Assembly: GCA_025451845.1 (NCBI GenBank)
Contig: JANWJS010000053.1
Location: forward strand, 89,998-153,997
DNA length: 64,000 nucleotides
Reading direction: 5' to 3'
DNA from: Steroidobacteraceae bacterium
GTDB lineage: Bacteria > Pseudomonadota > Gammaproteobacteria > Steroidobacterales > Steroidobacteraceae
Of this stretch, positions 55,483 to 64,000 are shown in pieces (positions within the stretch are counted from its first letter, which is position 1; every line of letters starts with the position of its first letter). The notes under the pieces were generated by a model. The model was not told the DNA's origin. It saw only the letters and a program-made list of their open reading frames with translations, and did no database searches. Position numbers and translations under genes: made by a program.

Positions 55483-58182
55483 TCAGGCCGCATCGCGGCG
55501 GTCGAGCGCCCGTGTGAGACTTTCCCGCAGCCGCTCCCCCGCGCCGGCATCGAGCGGCCGGCCGTCGAAGTCGGTGACATAGAAGACGTCTTCGGCGCGC
55601 TCGCCAACGGTCATGATCTTGGCCGCCTGCAGCTCCACGCGCTCCTCCATCAGCACCTTGCCGACGTCGCAGAGCAGGCCCGGGCGATCGCCCGCTGTGA
55701 GCTCGAGAACGGAGCGGCAGTTGCGCTCATCAACGCTGAGCGCGACCAGAGTCGCCGTGTGGAACATGCGCGCCTGCCGGGGCGCACGCCGGTAGACCGC
55801 AAAGGGTGTGTCCTCCGCGCGCTGCAGCGAGCGCCAGAGCGCGTGCTCGATCTCTTCCTGGCGGTCGCGGTCGGTGATCGGCGCGCCGTCGTCCTCCAGC
55901 ACGTGATAGAGATCGAGGCTGAAGCCGTCCCCCGTCGGGGTGATCCGCGCATCGACGATGTTGAGTCCCAGCTGATCGAGTACGGCGGTGGTGCGCGCGA
56001 AGCCGTGCCGCCGCGCGCGCGAGTAGATGAGCACGGCCGTCGTGCCACGCACACTCTGCGGGTCGAGCGCGATCAGGGGCTCATCGGAGCGCGGGTCGCG
56101 ATCGGCGAGCAGGCGGGAGTGCCAGGCGACCTCCTCCGGCGAGTGCTGCAGGAAATAGGTCGCGGAGAATCGGGTCCAGGCGCGCTCGATGTCGGCCGCC
56201 GGGAGGTGGTATTCCTGCATCAGCCGGCGGGCGGCCTCCTGGGTCTCCCGCACCAGCTGCTCCTGATCGATGGGGGTCTCGAGGCCGCGGCGCAGAGCGC
56301 GCCGCACCCGGTGATAGAAGTCATGGAAGAGCGAGGCCTTCCAGGAGTTCCACAGCTTGGGGTTGGTGCCGCGCACGTCCGCGCAGGTGAGCACGTAGAG
56401 ATAATCGAGGTGCGCCTCATCGCCCACGGTGTGGGCGAACGCGTTGATGACCTGCGGGTCGCCGATGTCCTGCTTCTGCGCCGTGATCGAGAAGGTGAGG
56501 TGGCTGCGTACGAGCCAGGCTACGATGCGCGCATCGTAAGGCGACAGGCCCTGTTCCAGGCAGAAGGCTTCCGCATCCACCGAGCCGAGCTCGGAGTGAT
56601 CGCCGCCGCGGCCCTTGGCGATGTCATGGAAGAGCGCGCCGAGGTAGGCGACCTCGGGACGCGGCAGCTGCTGCATGATGCGCGAGGCTTCCGGCAGCTC
56701 GTGGTCGTATCTCGGGATCGCGAACCGTCGCAGATTGCTCACGACGAAGAGCGTATGCGCATCCACCGTGTAAGCATGGAAGAGGTCGTACTGCATCCGG
56801 CCGACGATGCGGCCGAAAGCCGGAATATAACGCCCGAGCACGCCGTAGGCGTTCATCCGCCGCAGCTCGTGCGTGACGCCGGCCGGCGCCCGCACGATCT
56901 CGAGGAAGAGCCGGTGATGGCGCGGGTTCTGGCGGAACTCCTCGTCGATGAGCCAGAGACTGCGTGCGACGGCGCGCATCGTGGCGGCGCGCACGCCCTT
57001 GATGTCGGGATTCTGTTGCAGCAGCACGAACAGCTCGAGCAGCGCCGAGGGGACGCGCGCGAAGACGTCCTCGCTGACCGCCTCGAGTGAGCCGTTGCGC
57101 ACCTGAAAGCGGGCATTCAGCGGACGCGGGGGCTCGCTCTCGGTCTGCACGGCCTCGCGGAAGAGCTGCAGCAGGAGCTCATTCAGCAGGCCCACGTCCT
57201 TGACCGTGCGGTAGTAGCGCTGCATGAACTGCTCTACTGCCAGCGTGTAGGAAGCGTCCTCGTAACCGAAAGTCTGCGCGAGCCGCAGCTGGTGGTCGAA
57301 GAGCAGGCGGTCCTCACGACGTCCGGTGAGGACGTGAAGCCCGAAGCGCAGTTTCCAGAGGAAGGACTGCGCCTGCTTCAGCCGCCGCAACTCCGCCAGC
57401 GTGAGAAAGCCGTTGGTCACGAGCCCATCGAGCGTGTCGGAGCCGAAGCGGCGCTTGGCGACCCAGGCAATGGTCTGGATGTCGCGCAAACCTCCGGGAC
57501 TGGTTTTGACATTCGGCTCGAGGTTGTAAGCGGTGTCGTTTGCCTTCAGGTGACGCTCGGACTGCTCGCGCACCTTGGCTTCGAAGAACTCTTTCACGGG
57601 CCAGATCCGCTCCGGCGCCAGCGCGGTCTGCATGTCCGCCAGGAGTGCGTCATTGCCGCAGAGGAGGCGCGCCTCGAGCAGCGTCGTCATGACGCTGACG
57701 TCGGCGACGCTCTCTGCCGCGCATTCCTCCACTGTGCGCACGCTGTGGCCGACCTCGAGGCCGATGTCCCAAAGGAAGGCGAGCAGCCGCTCGATTGCGC
57801 CCCGCTCCGGGCCGTCGGGCGCGCGGGGCACGAGCAGCAGGATGTCGATGTCGGAGCAGAGGTGCAGCTCACCGCGGCCGTACCCTCCCACGGCGACCAG
57901 CGTCCAGGAGATCATCGAGGCGATCGAGTGCGCGCGCCATGACTCCCGCAGCACCACATCGACCAAGGCCGCGCGGGCGTGGACCAGCGCCTCGACGGGC
58001 TCATCGGCGAGGAAGCGGGCCTTCAGCTCCTCGTGCGCCTGGCGCAGCAATTCCCGCCATGCGGGCGGCGAGCCATGAGCCTCGGCGAGGAGCGCCGGCA
58101 GGCGCTGCAGCCAGGGCCAGCCGGGATCGGCGGGCGGGGCGGGCAGCGCCTCCTCGAGGAGATCGACGTCTGCGGCGGCCAT
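55483..58182 (-). CDS. glnD: Bifunctional uridylyltransferase/uridylyl-removing enzyme GlnD
   Basis: Nitrogen-status sensor that uridylylates and deuridylylates PII proteins, 899 aa. The nucleotidyltransferase site is VAVGGYGRGELHLCSDIDIL (Asp111, Asp113); the HD phosphohydrolase is ALFHDIAKGRGGDHSELG (His519, Asp520). Two C-terminal ACT domains bind glutamine (TAVLIYSRARRHGFARTTAV and SVLELTAGDRPGLLCDVGKV). The ATG at 58182 starts 8 nt after the map stop; a longer in-frame extension over map is rejected. It belongs to the map-glnD-dapC-dapD run. Confidence 0.95.
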   Translation of the reverse strand: MAAADVDLLEEALPAPPADPGWPWLQRLPALLAEAHGSPPAWRELLRQAHEELKARFLADEPVEALVHARAALVDVVLRESWRAHSIASMISWTLVAVGGYGRGELHLCSDIDILLLVPRAPDGPERGAIERLLAFLWDIGLEVGHSVRTVEECAAESVADVSVMTTLLEARLLCGNDALLADMQTALAPERIWPVKEFFEAKVREQSERHLKANDTAYNLEPNVKTSPGGLRDIQTIAWVAKRRFGSDTLDGLVTNGFLTLAELRRLKQAQSFLWKLRFGLHVLTGRREDRLLFDHQLRLAQTFGYEDASYTLAVEQFMQRYYRTVKDVGLLNELLLQLFREAVQTESEPPRPLNARFQVRNGSLEAVSEDVFARVPSALLELFVLLQQNPDIKGVRAATMRAVARSLWLIDEEFRQNPRHHRLFLEIVRAPAGVTHELRRMNAYGVLGRYIPAFGRIVGRMQYDLFHAYTVDAHTLFVVSNLRRFAIPRYDHELPEASRIMQQLPRPEVAYLGALFHDIAKGRGGDHSELGSVDAEAFCLEQGLSPYDARIVAWLVRSHLTFSITAQKQDIGDPQVINAFAHTVGDEAHLDYLYVLTCADVRGTNPKLWNSWKASLFHDFYHRVRRALRRGLETPIDQEQLVRETQEAARRLMQEYHLPAADIERAWTRFSATYFLQHSPEEVAWHSRLLADRDPRSDEPLIALDPQSVRGTTAVLIYSRARRHGFARTTAVLDQLGLNIVDARITPTGDGFSLDLYHVLEDDGAPITDRDRQEEIEHALWRSLQRAEDTPFAVYRRAPRQARMFHTATLVALSVDERNCRSVLELTAGDRPGLLCDVGKVLMEERVELQAAKIMTVGERAEDVFYVTDFDGRPLDAGAGERLRESLTRALDRRDAA

Positions 58183-58190
58183 GACTGCGC

Positions 58191-58964
58191 TCAGTGCGCC
58201 GGCCGGTCGGCGGAACCGAGGGTGAGCACCTCGTGTCCCTGATCCGTGACCAACACCGTGTGCTCCCACTGTGCCGAGAGCGAATGGTCCTTGGTGATCA
58301 CGGTCCACCCGTCGGGCAACAGCCGCACGTGCCGCTTGCCGGCGTTGACCATTGGTTCCACGGTGAAGGTCATTCCGGTCTTGAGCTCGAAACCCGTGCC
58401 GGGCTCCCCGTAATGCAGGACCTGCGGATCCTCGTGGTAGATGCGCCCGATGCCGTGGCCGCAGTACTCGCGAACGACGGAGTAGTTGTTCTGCTCCACG
58501 TAGGTCTGGATGGCATGGCCGATATCGCCGAGCCGGGTGCCGGGCCGCACGGTGTGGATTCCGCGCCACATGGCTTCGAAACAGGTCTCGGCGAGTCGCT
58601 GTGCGTGCGCGGGAGGCTTGCCAACGAAGTACATGCGGCTGGTATCGCCGTGAAAGCCATCCCGAATCACGGTGACGTCTATGTTGACAATATCGCCCGC
58701 CTTGAGGCGCTTGTCGTTCGGGATGCCATGGCAGACGACGTGGTTCACCGAGGTGCAGATGGTCTTCGGAAAGCCGCGGTAATTCAGGTTCGCGGGCACG
58801 GATTTCTGCACGTCGACGATATAGTCGTGACAGATGCGGTCGAGCTCATCCGTCGTCACCCCGGGCACCACGTACTCGGTGATCATGTCGAGCACATCAC
58901 CGGCCAGGCGCCCGGCAATGCGCATTTTCTCCTGCTCTTCGGGGGTTTTGATGGTCACGTGCAT
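58191..58964 (-). CDS. map: Methionine aminopeptidase, type I
   Basis: Removes N-terminal Met from new proteins (EC 3.4.11.18); 257 aa. The pita-bread metal ligands are visible: Asp in VNIDVTVI, Asp in GFHGDTSRMYF, His in REYCGHGIGR, Glu in TFTVEPMVN and Glu in SAQWEHTVLV. The ATG at 58964 aligns with the E. coli start (MHVTIKTPEEQEKM); longer starts at 58979 and 59006 are less likely. It is first in a minus-strand run with glnD, dapC and dapD, and divergent from rpsB. Confidence 0.95.
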   Translation of the reverse strand: MHVTIKTPEEQEKMRIAGRLAGDVLDMITEYVVPGVTTDELDRICHDYIVDVQKSVPANLNYRGFPKTICTSVNHVVCHGIPNDKRLKAGDIVNIDVTVIRDGFHGDTSRMYFVGKPPAHAQRLAETCFEAMWRGIHTVRPGTRLGDIGHAIQTYVEQNNYSVVREYCGHGIGRIYHEDPQVLHYGEPGTGFELKTGMTFTVEPMVNAGKRHVRLLPDGWTVITKDHSLSAQWEHTVLVTDQGHEVLTLGSADRPAH

Positions 58965-59046
58965 GGCGTCTCGATTCATGGTATAAAGCGCGGCCTTTTT
59001 TGGCAATTAACCCACACGCGCATCGCTATACCCGTCGGCTGGGTGT

Positions 59047-59082
59047 CCTTGAAGCTGTGCTTCCAAGAAGCTCGTTTCAAGG
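59047..59082 (+). ncRNA. Possible rpsB leader structure
   Basis: CCTTGAA (59047-59053) pairs with TTCAAGG (59076-59082); an alternative inner hairpin GAAGC/GCTTC is at 59051-59063. It lies about 50-85 nt before rpsB, where autoregulatory S2 leaders occur in gammaproteobacteria. Only pairing by eye supports it. Confidence 0.3.
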
Positions 59083-59130
59083 ATGGCCGCGGGGATGCGC
59101 GGAGGCTCAACCCAAACAGGAGAATTCTCC

Positions 59131-60144
59131 ATGTCCAGCGTGTCCATGCGACAAATGCTGGAAGCGGGCGTCCATTTTGGACATCAGACCCGCTTCTGGA
59201 ACCCGAAGATGGCCCCCTTCATCTTCGGTGAGCGTAACAAGATCCACATCATCAATCTCGAAAAGACGCAGCCGCTCTACGCGGAGGCGGCCCAGTTCAT
59301 CAAAGGCGTCGTCGCCGACGGTGGCAGGGTACTCTTCGTCGGCACCAAACGCTCCGCCCGCGAGGCGATGCAGAAAGAGGCCGAGCGCTCCGGCCAGCCC
59401 TACGTCAACCAGCGTTGGCTGGGGGGCATGCTGACGAACTTCAAGACCATCCGCCAATCGATCAAGCGCCTCGCCGAGATCACCGAGCTCGCGACCTCGG
59501 GCGCGCTCGACAAGCGCGGCAAGAAGGAGGCGACGCAGCTGCGCCGTGAGATGGAAAAGCTGGAAAGGAGCCTGGGCGGCATCAAGAAAATGGAGGGGTT
59601 GCCGGATGTGCTGTTCGTCGTAGATGTCGGGCACGAGAAGATCGCCGTCGACGAGGCGAGAAAGCTCGGCATTCCGGTGGTGGCGATCGTCGACACCAAT
59701 TGCTCGCCCGACGGCATCGACTACGTGATTCCCGGTAATGACGATGCCATGCGGGCCATCCACCTCTATGCAGCCGGCGTCGCCGATGCCGTGCTCGAGG
59801 GCAAGGAGTCCGTACCCGCCGTCGCGGTGGGCGAGGACGAGTTCGTGGAGCTCGATGAAGCAGGCAACCCGCGCCGCAAGTCCGCACGCGGCCGGCAGAA
59901 GCCTGCCGCCACGGTGCGCAGCAAGAAGGCGCCCCCGCGCCGCCGGCCCGCGCCGGTCAAGACGCCCGCCGCGGGTGCCGCTGCCACCGAGGAACCCGTC
60001 GCCGCCGCCGGCGATGACGAGGAGCTGGAGGGCGAGGAAGTGCCGGAGCTTGCTGCTTCCGGCGGCACGGGCGAGAAGGCTGGCGTTGCGGCACGGCGCC
60101 CGAGCGGCGCTGGCGCCGGCCGTCGCAAGGGACGCGGGGACTGA
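59131..60144 (+). CDS. rpsB: 30S ribosomal protein S2, with C-terminal extension
   Basis: Small-subunit protein, 337 aa. The ATG at 59131 has AGGAG 8 nt upstream. Residues 1-235 are ordinary S2 ([80 protein letters not shown]). E. coli S2 ends near residue 241, while here about 95 residues follow, rich in Ala, Lys, Arg, Pro and Glu ([20 protein letters not shown], later [14 protein letters not shown], end RRKGRGD). The tail is low-complexity and probably disordered. tsf follows 15 nt downstream. Confidence 0.95.
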   Translation: MSSVSMRQMLEAGVHFGHQTRFWNPKMAPFIFGERNKIHIINLEKTQPLYAEAAQFIKGVVADGGRVLFVGTKRSAREAMQKEAERSGQPYVNQRWLGGMLTNFKTIRQSIKRLAEITELATSGALDKRGKKEATQLRREMEKLERSLGGIKKMEGLPDVLFVVDVGHEKIAVDEARKLGIPVVAIVDTNCSPDGIDYVIPGNDDAMRAIHLYAAGVADAVLEGKESVPAVAVGEDEFVELDEAGNPRRKSARGRQKPAATVRSKKAPPRRRPAPVKTPAAGAAATEEPVAAAGDDEELEGEEVPELAASGGTGEKAGVAARRPSGAGAGRRKGRGD

Positions 60145-60159
60145 CAGGAACCACGATTC

Positions 60160-61056
60160 ATGAGCATCACAGCAGAAACGGTCAAGCAGCTACGCGAGCG
60201 CACCGGCGCCGGTATGATGGAGTGCAAGAAGGCGCTCGTGGAGACCGGGGGCGACCTCGATGCGGCCGCGGAGCTGATGCGCAAGCAGGGCCTCGCCAAG
60301 GCCGACAAGAAGGCGACCCGCATCGCCGCCGACGGCGTGATTGCCGTCGAGCGCTCCGCCGACGGCTTGGCGGCTGCCATGGTGGAGGTCAACTGCGAGA
60401 CCGACTTCGTCGCGCGTGGGGAGGACTTCCGTGCCTTCGCCAAGGCCGTAGCCAGCCGCGCGGTCGCGGCGCGCCCGCAGACCCTGGATGCCTTGCTGCA
60501 GGCGAAGCTCGACGGCGCCGAGACCATCGAGGAGCGTAGACGCTCGCTCGTGGCCAAGATCGGTGAGAACATCGGTGTGCGGCGGTTCGCGCTGCTCGCC
60601 ACGCCGCAGCATCTGGGCGCGTATACGCATGGCACTCGCATCGGGACCCTCGTGGCGGTGAAGGGCGGGGATGCGCAGCTCGCGCACGACCTCGCGATGC
60701 ATGTCGCTGCCAGCAACCCCAGGTACCTTTCTCAGCGGGAGGTGCCTGCCGAGGTGATCGCCAAGGAGCGCGAGATCCTGACCGAGCAGGCCCGAGGCGA
60801 AGGCAAGCCGCCGGAGATCGTGGCCAAGATGGTCGAGGGACGCTTGCGGAAGTCCCTGGGTGAGATCACCCTTCTCGGCCAGCCGTTCGTCAAGGATCCG
60901 GACACGACGGTGGAGAAGCTGCTGAAGGGCGCCGGCGCGCAGGTGATCGGGTTCGAGCGCTTCGAGGTCGGCGCGGGCATCGAGAAGAAACAGGAGGATT
61001 ACGTGGCGGAGGTCATGGCCCAGGTGAAGGGCTCCTCCACCCCGGCCAGGCACTGA
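60160..61056 (+). CDS. tsf: Elongation factor Ts
   Basis: Nucleotide exchange factor for EF-Tu, 298 aa. The N-terminal helical domain has [20 protein letters not shown] and the core has [20 protein letters not shown], both strongly conserved; [16 protein letters not shown] marks the second half. It follows rpsB closely, the usual pair, and is followed by an intrinsic terminator. Confidence 0.96.
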   Translation: MSITAETVKQLRERTGAGMMECKKALVETGGDLDAAAELMRKQGLAKADKKATRIAADGVIAVERSADGLAAAMVEVNCETDFVARGEDFRAFAKAVASRAVAARPQTLDALLQAKLDGAETIEERRRSLVAKIGENIGVRRFALLATPQHLGAYTHGTRIGTLVAVKGGDAQLAHDLAMHVAASNPRYLSQREVPAEVIAKEREILTEQARGEGKPPEIVAKMVEGRLRKSLGEITLLGQPFVKDPDTTVEKLLKGAGAQVIGFERFEVGAGIEKKQEDYVAEVMAQVKGSSTPARH

Positions 61057-61083
61057 TGCCGCGGTAGCCGTTCACGAAAAAAG

Positions 61084-61106
61084 CCCCGCCCAAGGCGGGG
61101 TTTTTT
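61084..61106 (+). terminator. Intrinsic terminator after tsf
   Basis: CCCCGCC (61084-61090), loop CAA, GGCGGGG (61094-61100), then six T. The A-run just before the stem would also make it work on the opposite strand. It separates rpsB-tsf from pyrH-frr-uppS-cdsA. Confidence 0.9.
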
Positions 61107-61132
61107 CCATCCAAGTGGAGTAGGTGACAGGC

Positions 61133-61864
61133 ATGACAGAAAGCAATACCAAGGCTCGCTACTCCCGCATTCTGGTGAAGCTCTCAGGGGAGGCCCTGAT
61201 GGGCGGCTCCGACTATGGCATCGACCCGGCGGTCCTCAAGCGCATCGCCGGTGAGCTGCAGGAGATCGTCGGCCTCGGTGTGCAGCTCGCGGTGGTCATC
61301 GGCGGCGGCAACATCTTCCGCGGCGCGGGACTGGCGCGTGCCGGCATGGACCGGGTGGCGGGAGACCACATGGGCATGCTCGCCACCGTCATGAACGCGC
61401 TCGCGATGCAGGATGCACTCGAGAGCGTGGGGCTCTACGCGCGCGTGATGTCCGCCATCCGCATCAACGAGGTCTGTGAGGACTACATCCGCCGCCGCGC
61501 CATCCGCCACCTCGAGAAGGGGCGGGTGGTCATCTGCGCCGCGGGAACCGGCAATCCGTTCTTCACGACGGACACCGCGGCGGCGCTGCGCGCGATCGAG
61601 ATCAGTGCCGAGGTGCTCCTCAAGGCGACCAAGGTGAACGGGGTGTACTCCGACGATCCGATGCGCAACCCCGCGGCGTTCCACTACACCCACCTTACCT
61701 TCGATCGCGTGCTCACCGAGAAGCTCAACGTCATGGACGCGACCGCGATCGTGATGTGCCGCGACAACCACTTGCCTTTGCGGGTCTTCAATCTCAACAA
61801 TGCCGGCGATCTGATACGCATCGTGTGCGGCGCAGAGGTGGGGACTTCCGTCACCTGCGAGTAG
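61133..61864 (+). CDS. pyrH: UMP kinase
   Basis: Bacterial-type UMP kinase (EC 2.7.4.22), making UDP for nucleotide and envelope synthesis; 243 aa. Seen are [60 protein letters not shown] and [20 protein letters not shown], all amino-acid kinase landmarks. The ATG at 61133 is preferred to a GTG 9 nt before; GGAG and AGGTGA lie upstream. It follows a terminator, so it has its own promoter in the 25 bases between or shares readthrough. Confidence 0.95.
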   Translation: MTESNTKARYSRILVKLSGEALMGGSDYGIDPAVLKRIAGELQEIVGLGVQLAVVIGGGNIFRGAGLARAGMDRVAGDHMGMLATVMNALAMQDALESVGLYARVMSAIRINEVCEDYIRRRAIRHLEKGRVVICAAGTGNPFFTTDTAAALRAIEISAEVLLKATKVNGVYSDDPMRNPAAFHYTHLTFDRVLTEKLNVMDATAIVMCRDNHLPLRVFNLNNAGDLIRIVCGAEVGTSVTCE

Positions 61865-61885
61865 GCCGCGTCCCCGGAGACAGTC

Positions 61886-62443
61886 ATGCTAGAAGACATC
61901 AAGAAAGACGCTCGCGAGCGCATGGCCAAATGCGTGCAGAACTTCCAGGCGGACCTCAAGAAGCTGCGCACCGGAAGGGCGCATCCGAGCCTGATCGAGC
62001 ACCTGAGAGTCGATTACTACGGCTCGGAGGTGCCGCTGCAGCAGGTGGCGAGCATCGCCGTGGAGGACGGGCGGACCCTGGTTGTCTCGCCGTGGGAAAA
62101 GAGTGTCGTGCAGGCGGTGGAGAAGGCCATCTTCAAGTCCGACCTCGGTCTGACACCCATGACCGCGGGTACGGTAATCCGCATCCCGATGCCGCCTCTC
62201 ACCGAGGAGCGGCGCCGCGAGATCACCAAGGTGCTGCGTCACGACGCGGAGAGCGCGCGCGTCGCAGTCCGCAACGTGCGCCGTGACGTCATGGGCGATA
62301 TCAAGGAAATGCTGAAAGATAAGCTGATCTCGCAGGATGACGAGCGGCGCGCCGAGACGGAAATCCAGAAGCTCACCGACAAGCACGTCGCGGACATCGA
62401 ACAGCTGCTGACGGTCAAGGAAAAGGAAGTCATGCAGGTTTGA
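61886..62443 (+). CDS. frr: Ribosome recycling factor
   Basis: Splits post-termination ribosomes with EF-G; 185 aa, the family's length. Typical blocks are FQADLKKLRTGRAHPSLIEH, VDYYGSEVPLQQVASIAVED, RIPMPPLTEERRREITKVLR and the helix VRNVRRDVMGDIKEMLKDKL. GGAG is 6 nt before the ATG. It follows pyrH after 21 nt, in the usual order. Confidence 0.96.
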   Translation: MLEDIKKDARERMAKCVQNFQADLKKLRTGRAHPSLIEHLRVDYYGSEVPLQQVASIAVEDGRTLVVSPWEKSVVQAVEKAIFKSDLGLTPMTAGTVIRIPMPPLTEERRREITKVLRHDAESARVAVRNVRRDVMGDIKEMLKDKLISQDDERRAETEIQKLTDKHVADIEQLLTVKEKEVMQV

Positions 62444-62459
62444 TGAAGCGGAACTCAGC

Positions 62460-63215
62460 GTGAGCCTGCCGTCGCCATTCCCTGGTTCGAATAGCGTGCC
62501 CCGGCACATTGCCATTACCATGGACGGTAACGGGCGTTGGGCCGCGGCGCAGGGCCTGCCCCGTTCGGCGGGTCACAAGGCAGGCCTGACGCCGGTACGC
62601 CTCTGCGTAGAGGAGTGCACCCGGCTCGGGGTCGAGGCGCTGACGCTCTTCGCCTTCTCGAGCGAGAACTGGTCGCGGCCGGCGGAGGAGGTGGCGAGTT
62701 TGATGGGACTGTTTCTGGAGGCGGTCGACCGCGAGATCGCAGAGCTGCACCGCCAGCGCGTGCGCGTCCGTTTCATCGGCAATCGGCAACGGCTCTCCGT
62801 GCGGCTGCAGGCGCAGATCGCCGACGCGGAGCAGCACACGGCGGGCAACACTGGGCTGAAGCTGCAGGTGGCGGTGAGCTACGGCGGCCGCTGGGACATC
62901 GTGCAGGCCGCCCGCCAGCTCGCCGCTCAGTGCGCGAGCGGTGCATTGCGCCCGGCCGACCTCGACGAGGACCGCTTTGCCGCGGCGCTCGAGCTCGGCG
63001 GGCTGCCGGACGCGGATCTGCTGATCCGCACCGGCGGCGAGCGGCGGATCAGCAACTTCCTCCTGTGGAACATCGCCTACGCGGAGCTCTATTTCTGTGA
63101 TCGGCTCTGGCCCGACTTCGACCAGGTGGAGCTCTCCGCGGCGGTCGAGTTCTTCGCCGGCCGGGAACGGCGGTTCGGCCTCACGGGCGGACAGATGAAA
63201 GCCCGAGGCCCGTGA
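62460..63215 (+). CDS. uppS: Undecaprenyl diphosphate synthase
   Basis: cis-prenyltransferase making the C55 lipid carrier for peptidoglycan; 251 aa. The catalytic start AITMDGNGRWAAAQGLPRSA, then FAFSSENWSRPAEEV, VAVSYGGRWDIVQAAR and DLLIRTGGERRISNFLLWNI, AYAELYF are all conserved. A GTG start at 62460 fits, since the first ATG lies inside the active-site motif. It overlaps cdsA as GTGA. dxr, which lies between frr and uppS in E. coli, is not here. Confidence 0.95.
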   Translation: MSLPSPFPGSNSVPRHIAITMDGNGRWAAAQGLPRSAGHKAGLTPVRLCVEECTRLGVEALTLFAFSSENWSRPAEEVASLMGLFLEAVDREIAELHRQRVRVRFIGNRQRLSVRLQAQIADAEQHTAGNTGLKLQVAVSYGGRWDIVQAARQLAAQCASGALRPADLDEDRFAAALELGGLPDADLLIRTGGERRISNFLLWNIAYAELYFCDRLWPDFDQVELSAAVEFFAGRERRFGLTGGQMKARGP

Positions 63216-64000
63216 CCGAGTCCCTTCGCAAACGAGTTGCCACCGCCGCCGTCCTGATCGCGCTGCTGCTCGTGGTGCTCTTCTGGCTGCCCGCGGTCGC
63301 GACGGTGGCGGTGCTCACCTTCGTAGTGCTCATGGGGGCGTGGGAGTGGTCCGCCTTCCTCAAGTGGGCCGATCCGCGGGCGCGCGGCGCGTTCGTTGCT
63401 GTCGTCGCCATCCTGTTGCCGGTTGCGTGGCTCGTGACGCGCACGCCGGCCGGCCTCGAGGCACTGCTCGGGGTCGCGCTTTTCTGGTGGCTCGTGGCGC
63501 TACTCTGGATCCTGATCGCGCCGCGGCGGGTGGCATCCTGGTCGGCCGGGCTCGCGGGGTTCTTCTCCCTGGTTCCGGCCTGGCTCGCGCTGGTCCGCCT
63601 GCGGCTCGAGACCCGGCATGGGGCGGAGTGGGTGCTCTTTGCGCTGCTGCTCGTCTGGATGGCCGATATCGGCGCTTATTTCTGCGGCCGGCAATTTGGC
63701 CGGCGGCACCTGGCGCCGACGGTTTCGCCGGGCAAGACCTGGGAAGGCGCGCTGGGCGGCCTCGCCGCTAGCGGTATCGTCGCCGTCGCCGGCGGTGCCT
63801 GGTTTCAGCTGCCGCTGCAGCAGTTCCTGGTGCTCTGCCTGGCGGCCGTGGCCTTCTCCATCGTCGGCGATCTGACCGAAAGTCTGCTCAAGCGCTTCGC
63901 GGGAATGAAGGACAGCGGTACGCTCTTTCCGGGGCACGGCGGCGTAATGGACCGCATCGACAGCGTCACGGGTGCCGCGCCCGTGCTGCTGCTCGGCCTC
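63212..64000 (+). CDS. cdsA: Phosphatidate cytidylyltransferase, 3' end cut
   Basis: CDP-diglyceride synthase (EC 2.7.7.41) of phospholipid synthesis, integral membrane protein. The gene starts with GTG overlapping the uppS stop and runs open to the window edge, giving 263 codons. Hydrophobic helices cover most of it. The family signature near the end is complete: AFSIVGDLTESLLKRFAGMK followed by DSGTLFPGHGGVMDRIDS, and SPGKTWEGALGGL precedes it. The last helix and stop lie beyond the window. Confidence 0.93.
   Translation, partial: MTESLRKRVATAAVLIALLLVVLFWLPAVATVAVLTFVVLMGAWEWSAFLKWADPRARGAFVAVVAILLPVAWLVTRTPAGLEALLGVALFWWLVALLWILIAPRRVASWSAGLAGFFSLVPAWLALVRLRLETRHGAEWVLFALLLVWMADIGAYFCGRQFGRRHLAPTVSPGKTWEGALGGLAASGIVAVAGGAWFQLPLQQFLVLCLAAVAFSIVGDLTESLLKRFAGMKDSGTLFPGHGGVMDRIDSVTGAAPVLLLGL

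Noticed and set aside
54277..57090. Open frame of 937 codons on the plus strand opposite dapC and glnD
   Set aside because: High-GC antisense shadow. The minus-strand genes carry all conserved motifs; the plus-strand protein is Arg/Glu/His-rich and matches nothing.
58183..58569. In-frame extension of glnD over the map gene
   Set aside because: It reads antiframe through map, and GlnD homology starts at the ATG 58182.
62444..62459. Missing dxr between frr and uppS
   Set aside because: The order frr-uppS-cdsA with dxr after cdsA is normal in many gammaproteobacteria, so this is not a gene loss; the next gene lies outside the window.
1..64000. CRISPR arrays, rRNA, tRNA and complete insertion sequences
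   Set aside because: No regularly spaced repeats, no rRNA-like sequence and no recognisable cloverleaf were seen by eye; the only IS sequence is the truncated IS630 relic.

Overview
The window looks like chromosomal DNA of a high-GC Gammaproteobacterium. The order dapC-glnD-map, then rpsB-tsf-pyrH-frr-uppS-cdsA, and the pair yoaA-tsaB, are typical of that class. The large TonB receptor and many exported enzymes would suit a Steroidobacter/Xanthomonadales-like lineage, but that placement is inference. No rRNA, tRNA or CRISPR array was seen.

Layout. 1-11 kb holds the tail of an RND efflux pump, an exported S9 peptidase with an aminotransferase, several small single genes, aqpZ, and then a debris zone (about 8.36-9.67 kb). 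In that zone fragments of a hydrolase, an NADP/F420-type reductase and a catalytically damaged IS630 transposase are joined. 10-18 kb holds a PLP dehydratase, an anchored HExxH protein, an orphan GspF/PilC-like protein, rRNA/tRNA methyltransferases and two oxidoreductases.

18-31.4 kb is a sugar-acid catabolic locus. A LysR regulator is divergent from a six-gene run: TonB receptor, beta-propeller, kdgD, ketoglutarate semialdehyde dehydrogenase, MFS transporter, gudD. It encodes the complete route from D-glucarate to 2-oxoglutarate. A second two-gene unit (Tat-exported UxuA-like enzyme plus Tat-type beta-propeller) carries a closely related 34-bp upstream element, so one regulator probably controls both.

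31.8-35.8 kb is accessory: a lipoprotein, an acetyltransferase, a TumE/TumA-like toxin-antitoxin pair, and a VapBC pair. The VapBC pair lies between two copies of the 5' end of dusA, which looks like the footprint of a dusA-targeting integrative element.

35.7-64 kb is mostly core. It contains dusA, a class III cyclase-FHA protein, pckG, yoaA-tsaB, and a phosphate regulon (phoBR, phoU, a porin, pstSCA and two pstB genes) with candidate Pho boxes. The phosphate genes are interleaved with lysine/DAP genes (dapE, dapD, dapC). The window ends with the translation and envelope cluster from map to a cdsA gene cut off by the window edge.
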